From Methanosarcina sp. (GTDB lineage Archaea; Halobacteriota; Methanosarcinia; Methanosarcinales; Methanosarcinaceae): a stretch of DNA of 8,980 nt. This document shows, in pieces, positions 5,636 to 8,980 of this stretch. Numbering within the stretch: position 1 is the first letter of the stretch; each line of letters opens with the position of its first letter. Under the pieces are notes generated by a model that had not been told where the DNA came from, searched no databases, and was given only the letters and a program-made list of their open reading frames with translations. The stretch is from contig DUGS01000139.1 in assembly GCA_013331265.1 (NCBI GenBank), positions 1 to 8,980 on the forward strand, written 5' to 3'. Position numbers and translations under genes: made by a program.

Positions 5636-5845
5636 ATGAAACTGAGTGCACGCAACGTCTTGAAGGGTAAGGTCAAAAAAGTTATTGCCGGAGCGGTCAA
5701 TACTGAAGTTGTAATTGAGTTGCCAGGTGGAGCGGAAATCACTTCCATCATCACAAAGACATCAGCCGAAAATCTGAAGTTAAAAGAAGGAAGCGAAGCA
5801 TACGCAGTAATTAAGGCCTCAAATGTGATGATAGCCGTAGACTGA
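5636..5845 (+). CDS. mop: Molbindin (Mop), single-TOBE-domain molybdate/tungstate-binding protein
   Basis: A 69-residue protein made of one Mop/TOBE domain: MKLSARNVLKGKVKKVIAG at the start, then VNTEVVIELPGGAEITSIIT and a C-terminal EGSEAYAVIKASNVMIAVD. Molbindins of this length form oligomers that bind molybdate or tungstate in the cytoplasm, thought to buffer or store the oxyanion for cofactor synthesis. The ATG at 5636 is preferred over the in-frame GTG at 5621, because that GTG belongs to the GTGGAGGATC ribosome binding site and because starting at 5636 gives the usual family length. The gene is monocistronic by appearance, with promoters on its 5' side and a hairpin terminator after it. 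Its place beside modBC fits a role in Mo/W handling. Confidence 0.93.
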   Translation: MKLSARNVLKGKVKKVIAGAVNTEVVIELPGGAEITSIITKTSAENLKLKEGSEAYAVIKASNVMIAVD

Positions 5846-5882
5846 TTGATTTATTTTCCGCTCGCCAATTGTGATAAGAGTT

Positions 5883-5930
5883 ACCCCTATAGTTTTTACT
5901 GGGGTTTATTTATTTTACCATTATTTTGTC
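5883..5930 (+). terminator. Terminator after mop
   Basis: ACCCC (5883-5887) pairs with GGGGT (5901-5905), and within it AGT (5891-5893) can pair with ACT (5898-5900) around TTTT. A T-rich tract (5905-5929, five groups of two to four T) follows. It sits 38 bases after the mop stop codon and would separate mop from the modA remnant and modBC. Confidence 0.65.
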
Positions 5931-5941
5931 CATAATATAGA

Positions 5942-6178
5942 ATGTTCACAAGAAACTTTTTCCTTTTAAAAACCATTTGAAAGCCTGGCAGATCCTGAAA
6001 TTGAGAAAATCAGCATTTAAATAGGCCCTGTATAAGTGGAAAGGGGAGAAGTGGATGCAGGCTTTGTATATATGACCTATGCAAAAACTGCACAACCCGA
6101 CACTATAAACTCGATGTAAATGTGCCTGTCAGTACCCTAATTATCTATCCGATAGCCCTAGAACAGAATCAAATATGA
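5942..6178 (+). pseudogene. modA: Degraded modA (molybdate/tungstate-binding periplasmic protein) remnant
   Basis: Translated pieces match the middle and C-terminal parts of ModA in the right order but in different frames. Bases 5942-5965 give MFTRNFFL, like the FARNVLVL segment (weak). Bases 5976-6017 give FESLADPEIEKISI, the family's F-DLADP---KIAI motif, then a TAA at 6018. Bases 6036-6109 give VERGEVDAGFVYMTYAKTAQ and onward, the GEADAG-VY motif, then TAA at 6111. In the next frame bases 6122-6160 give VPVSTLIIYPIAL, the V-YPIA motif, ending at TGA 6176-6178, which overlaps the modB ATG as ATGA. About 40 codons normally between ISI and VERGE are missing, the N-terminal half and signal peptide are absent, and the C-terminal tail is short. 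Several independent lesions argue against a sequencing error. The position directly before modB is where modA is expected. Confidence 0.85.
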
Positions 6179-6852
6179 CCTCAATTCTCGACCAGATATG
6201 GTTTCCTTTGTCCCTTTCGCTCTGGGTAGCTACCATATCATCCCTCCTCGTACTGTGCAGTGGTGTAGTCATAGCTTATATATTTGCGAGGCATGACTTC
6301 AGGGGAAAAGATCTTGCAGAGCTACTGGTAACACTTCCTCTGGTCCTTCCACCTACCGTAATTGGCTATCTTCTGGTTATTCTGGTAGGGAAAAAAGGAT
6401 TTCTTGGCCACCTGGTTTACAGCTTTCTGGGAACAGGGATCATGTTTACCTGGCAGGCTGCAGTCATTGCGGCTTATACGGTTTCCCTACCCCTTATGGT
6501 GAGAACAGCACAGGCAGCCATTGAATCAGTGGATAAGGAGCTTGAATATACAGCTTACATCCTTGGAAGAAGTGAGATTGAAACTGCCCTCATAATAACG
6601 CTCCCACTTTCAAAAAAAGGAATACTGGCAGGACTGGTACTCAGTTTTGCAAGGGCTATTGGGGAATTTGGAGCAACCCTCATGGTGGCAGGAAATATCC
6701 CGGGGAAAACGAACACAATGTCGATCTCAATATACAACGCTTTTCAGTCAGGCAATAACGAACTTGCCCAGATGCTGGTCATAATCCTGATTCTTATGTC
6801 CCTGCTTACCATTGCTCTGACCGGAAAATTCGTAGAAAAATTAGAGGTATGA
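6175..6852 (+). CDS. modB: Molybdate/tungstate ABC transporter permease ModB
   Basis: A 225-residue inner membrane protein with about five hydrophobic segments (roughly 12-36, 49-71, 90-112, 150-172, 199-217), the usual size for bacterial-type ModB. It forms the channel dimer that passes molybdate or tungstate from the binding protein. LPLVLPPTVIGY (54-65) is typical of the family, and the EAA coupling loop that contacts the ATPase is visible as EYTAYILGRSEIETALIITL (124-143) with the conserved G131. FARAIGEFGATLMVAGNIPG (158-177) is close to diagnostic for ModB. The ATG overlaps the stop of the broken modA (ATGA) and no Shine-Dalgarno site precedes it, so translation was probably coupled to modA in the ancestor. 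modC follows after three bases. The membrane protein itself looks intact. Confidence 0.93.
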   Translation: MTSILDQIWFPLSLSLWVATISSLLVLCSGVVIAYIFARHDFRGKDLAELLVTLPLVLPPTVIGYLLVILVGKKGFLGHLVYSFLGTGIMFTWQAAVIAAYTVSLPLMVRTAQAAIESVDKELEYTAYILGRSEIETALIITLPLSKKGILAGLVLSFARAIGEFGATLMVAGNIPGKTNTMSISIYNAFQSGNNELAQMLVIILILMSLLTIALTGKFVEKLEV

Positions 6853-6855
6853 GCT

Positions 6856-7986
6856 TTGGGCATTAAAGTTGAACTTAAAAAATGGTATAGTGAAGCTGAG
6901 ATCAAGGGAAAAAAAGACGTCAAGAAAGCTTTTATGTTAGACGTCAGCTTTGAAATGGAAAACGAACTTGTCGTACTTTTTGGGCCTTCAGGCTCAGGAA
7001 AGACCACGTTGTTTAAATGTATTTCCGGGATCACAGAACCTGATGACGGAAAAATAACTGTGGGAAGTAAAGTTTATTACGATAAAGACAAAAAAATAAA
7101 TCTGCCCATTCAAAAGCGCAATCTTGGCTATGTTTTTCAGAACTATACCCTCTTTCCTCACATGAACGTCAGAAAAAACATAGAATGCGGCCTCAAAGGT
7201 TGGAATAAAGGAGATAAGGAAGAAAGAGTTATGGAAATGTTAAACCTTCTCCATATTGAGGAGTTGGAAACCAGATATCCGTCCCAACTTTCAGGTGGGC
7301 AGAAGCAGAGAGTAGCTCTGGCAAGAGCTCTGGCTCCAAAACCAGAGATTTTACTTCTGGATGAACCCTTCTCCGCACTTGACATGGAAATAAGAATCGA
7401 CCTTGCAGAAAAAATAAAAAAATTGCAAAGCAAAATTAGAATACCTCTGTTGTTCATAACTCACAACTTTGAAGAAGCTTTCCTGCTGGCTGACAAACTT
7501 CTTGTCTTGCATGGAGGAAAGTCCCAGCAGTTCGGAACCCCGGAAGAAATCTTTTATCATCCTAAAAATCGGCATGTGGCAGAACTCATCGGCCTGACAA
7601 ATATTTTTGATGAAGCTAGAGTAGAAAGGTATGATGAAGAGTCACAAAGTACAGTGTTAAAAAGCGGAGACATGAGAATTAAAATAAAATCTCCGAACTT
7701 CAAAGCAGGGGATAAAATTTCCTGGGGAATCCATCCTGAGAATATAACTTTTCTTTCGCCTGACTCCGGTTCTGAGGATCAGGAGGATAACACTTACTCT
7801 GCGCATGTGAATAGTATCATAAATAAAGGACCAAAAAAACGAATTACACTTAAACTTGTCAAACATAATAAAATTTTGACCGCAGAAGTGCCTGCACAAT
7901 TTGTTGACTCCCTGAAGCTTCATGCAGGTGATTTATGCCTTGTTAAACTGGAAATGAGTAAAGTAGTGGCATTCCATAGCTTATAA
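6856..7986 (+). CDS. modC: Molybdate/tungstate ABC transporter ATP-binding protein ModC
   Basis: A 376-residue ATPase that powers ModB. The nucleotide-binding domain shows Walker A GPSGSGKTT (43-51), the Q-loop Q95, signature LSGGQ (145-149), Walker B ILLLDE (165-170), D-loop SALD (173-176) and the switch H203. Residues about 250-376 form a C-terminal domain with GIHPENITFL (291-300) and a TOBE-like end; in ModC proteins this part binds the oxyanion and can inhibit transport when the cell is replete. The start is TTG at 6856, chosen because AGAGGT (6843-6848) lies seven bases before it, it is three bases after the modB stop, and it leaves a complete N-terminal strand; the next in-frame ATG would remove much of the domain. 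All catalytic motifs are intact although modA is lost. Confidence 0.93.
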   Translation: MGIKVELKKWYSEAEIKGKKDVKKAFMLDVSFEMENELVVLFGPSGSGKTTLFKCISGITEPDDGKITVGSKVYYDKDKKINLPIQKRNLGYVFQNYTLFPHMNVRKNIECGLKGWNKGDKEERVMEMLNLLHIEELETRYPSQLSGGQKQRVALARALAPKPEILLLDEPFSALDMEIRIDLAEKIKKLQSKIRIPLLFITHNFEEAFLLADKLLVLHGGKSQQFGTPEEIFYHPKNRHVAELIGLTNIFDEARVERYDEESQSTVLKSGDMRIKIKSPNFKAGDKISWGIHPENITFLSPDSGSEDQEDNTYSAHVNSIINKGPKKRITLKLVKHNKILTAEVPAQFVDSLKLHAGDLCLVKLEMSKVVAFHSL

Positions 7987-8080
7987 CTTAACAAATTCTA
8001 AATAATCGGTTGAATTTTAATAATAAGAATAGTTCTGATATTTATACCAATGTGAGGCTGAAATCTGTTTTGGAATGAGC

Positions 8081-8911
8081 TCAATATGTAAAAATACGAC
8101 CAATAACTCCTGTCATTTCCAGCCCTACATAGAGCATCAGAAGTATAAAAAAATGCTTCAAATGTTCGGGGTCTATCAGATGGGCAATTTTCACTCCACT
8201 TCTTGCTGCAAGAAATGCTGGAAATGAAAGCAAAATCCAATTTAGAATATTTACATATCCGACAGAATAAGGAGGAAGTCCGACCTGTCCCCAGCCATTG
8301 AGTATGTATCCGATTGATCCACTAAAAGAAGTAAAGATTATTACTGCAGATGTGGTCCCTATGGCTTTTCGCATATCAAAATGAAGAAAAATCAGCATGA
8401 TTGGAATTCCAATGACTCCTCCCCCGAGTCCCAAAAGGCCCGAAAAAAAACCTATGAAAATACCTGCAAAAATATAAGGTAATGAATTAGAGCTGATATA
8501 TTTCGTTTCTGTAACAGCAGGAACCAAATAAATTCTAAGTGCACCAACTATAACTACGATTCCAAAAATTTTGCTGAGGGTAGAAGCCGGTAAGTAAGAA
8601 GCTACCGCTGCTCCCACAAAACTGAAGATTGATCCGAAAATCCCCATGATTGTTGCCTGTTTCCAGAGTACTGCATTCTTCTGGTGGTAATTTAGGGCAA
8701 CATTTATGGCATTTATCAGAACCACAAAAAGGCTTGTTCCGAACGCTATCCTTATTGCAATGTCAGGTTGTAGCCCGGTCTCCTGCAAAAGCCGGTACTG
8801 AACAGGAGACATGATAAAGCCTCCACCTACACCAAGCATACCCGAGACAATACCTGTAAAAAAACCTGTGAGAATAAGGATACCAAGATAAAAGGGTTCT
8901 GTGGGAGTCAT
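8081..8911 (-). CDS. TauE/SafE (TSUP) family membrane transporter
   Basis: A 276-residue integral membrane protein with about eight hydrophobic segments in two halves. The family's repeated glycine motif is present in both halves: GIVSGMLGVGGGF (20-32) and GFFSGLLGLGGGV (154-166), each near the start of its half, followed by P-x-x segments (SPVQYRLL, IPIMLIFL). TSUP proteins export or import sulfite, sulfate, organosulfonates or related anions; the substrate cannot be told from sequence. It is convergent with modC, separated by 94 bases, so it is not in the same operon. No Shine-Dalgarno site precedes the ATG, and an AT-rich TATA candidate is close upstream, so the mRNA is probably leaderless. 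The gene lies near an oxyanion importer, but a functional link is not shown. Confidence 0.9.
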   Translation of the reverse strand: MTPTEPFYLGILILTGFFTGIVSGMLGVGGGFIMSPVQYRLLQETGLQPDIAIRIAFGTSLFVVLINAINVALNYHQKNAVLWKQATIMGIFGSIFSFVGAAVASYLPASTLSKIFGIVVIVGALRIYLVPAVTETKYISSNSLPYIFAGIFIGFFSGLLGLGGGVIGIPIMLIFLHFDMRKAIGTTSAVIIFTSFSGSIGYILNGWGQVGLPPYSVGYVNILNWILLSFPAFLAARSGVKIAHLIDPEHLKHFFILLMLYVGLEMTGVIGRIFTY

Positions 8912-8920
8912 TTTCAGTCA

Positions 8921-8937
8921 ATTATATTATTTTTTAA
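8921..8937 (-). promoter_or_regulatory. Probable promoter of the TSUP gene
   Basis: On the - strand TTAAAAAATAATATAAT covers 8937-8921, centred about 18-22 bases before the ATG at 8911. With the usual archaeal spacing the transcript would begin at or just inside the start codon, in keeping with the missing ribosome binding site. The exact TATA position is ambiguous. Nothing else is seen between here and the window end. Confidence 0.4.
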
Positions 8938-8980
8938 TTCCCTGAGATTTTACAATTTTTCTCCAAATTTTTGTTATCGA

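Noticed and set aside
7987..8080. Terminator between modC and the TSUP gene
   Set aside because: No convincing hairpin or T run was found in the 94 bases; termination of both genes remains unexplained.

Overview
The window looks like a chromosomal segment of a methanogenic archaeon, most likely Methanosarcina. The evidence is an archaeal EF-1A followed by ribosomal protein S10, a methanogenesis enzyme subunit (formylmethanofuran dehydrogenase subunit B type), AT-rich intergenic DNA with archaeal TATA boxes, and GGAGG-type ribosome binding sites. No mobile element, rRNA, tRNA or CRISPR array was seen.

Layout. (1) 1-1275, + strand: the 3' part of the EF-1A gene and complete rpsJ, the usual end of the archaeal str operon. 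(2) 1276-1560: non-coding, with two hairpin elements and a 17-bp tandem repeat. (3) 1561-3054, - strand: an exported DUF4139 protein of unknown function. (4) 3055-3731: non-coding, with a promoter, a second 17-bp tandem repeat, hairpins and the terminator of the next gene. (5) 3732-5033, - strand: a stand-alone FwdB/FmdB-like molybdopterin (Mo or W) oxidoreductase subunit. (6) 5034-5635: a long non-coding region with a cluster of hairpins ending in a T8 run (candidate small RNA, + strand), then two candidate promoters for mop. (7) 5636-5845, + strand: a 69-aa molbindin (Mop). (8) 5846-6178: the mop terminator, then a degraded remnant of modA. (9) 6175-7986, + strand: modB and modC, the permease and ATPase of a molybdate/tungstate importer. 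(10) 8081-8911, - strand: a TauE/SafE (TSUP) membrane transporter convergent with modC.

The middle of the window has a molybdenum/tungsten theme: an enzyme subunit that would use a Mo/W pterin cofactor, an oxyanion-binding storage protein and an oxyanion ABC transporter. The main surprises are that the transporter has lost its own substrate-binding protein (modA is a pseudogene with stops, a frameshift and apparent deletions), that the FwdB-like protein stands without its partner subunits and carries unusual residues near the active site, and that a compact series of four hairpins lies between fwdB and mop. All family assignments come from reading motifs by eye; no database search was run.
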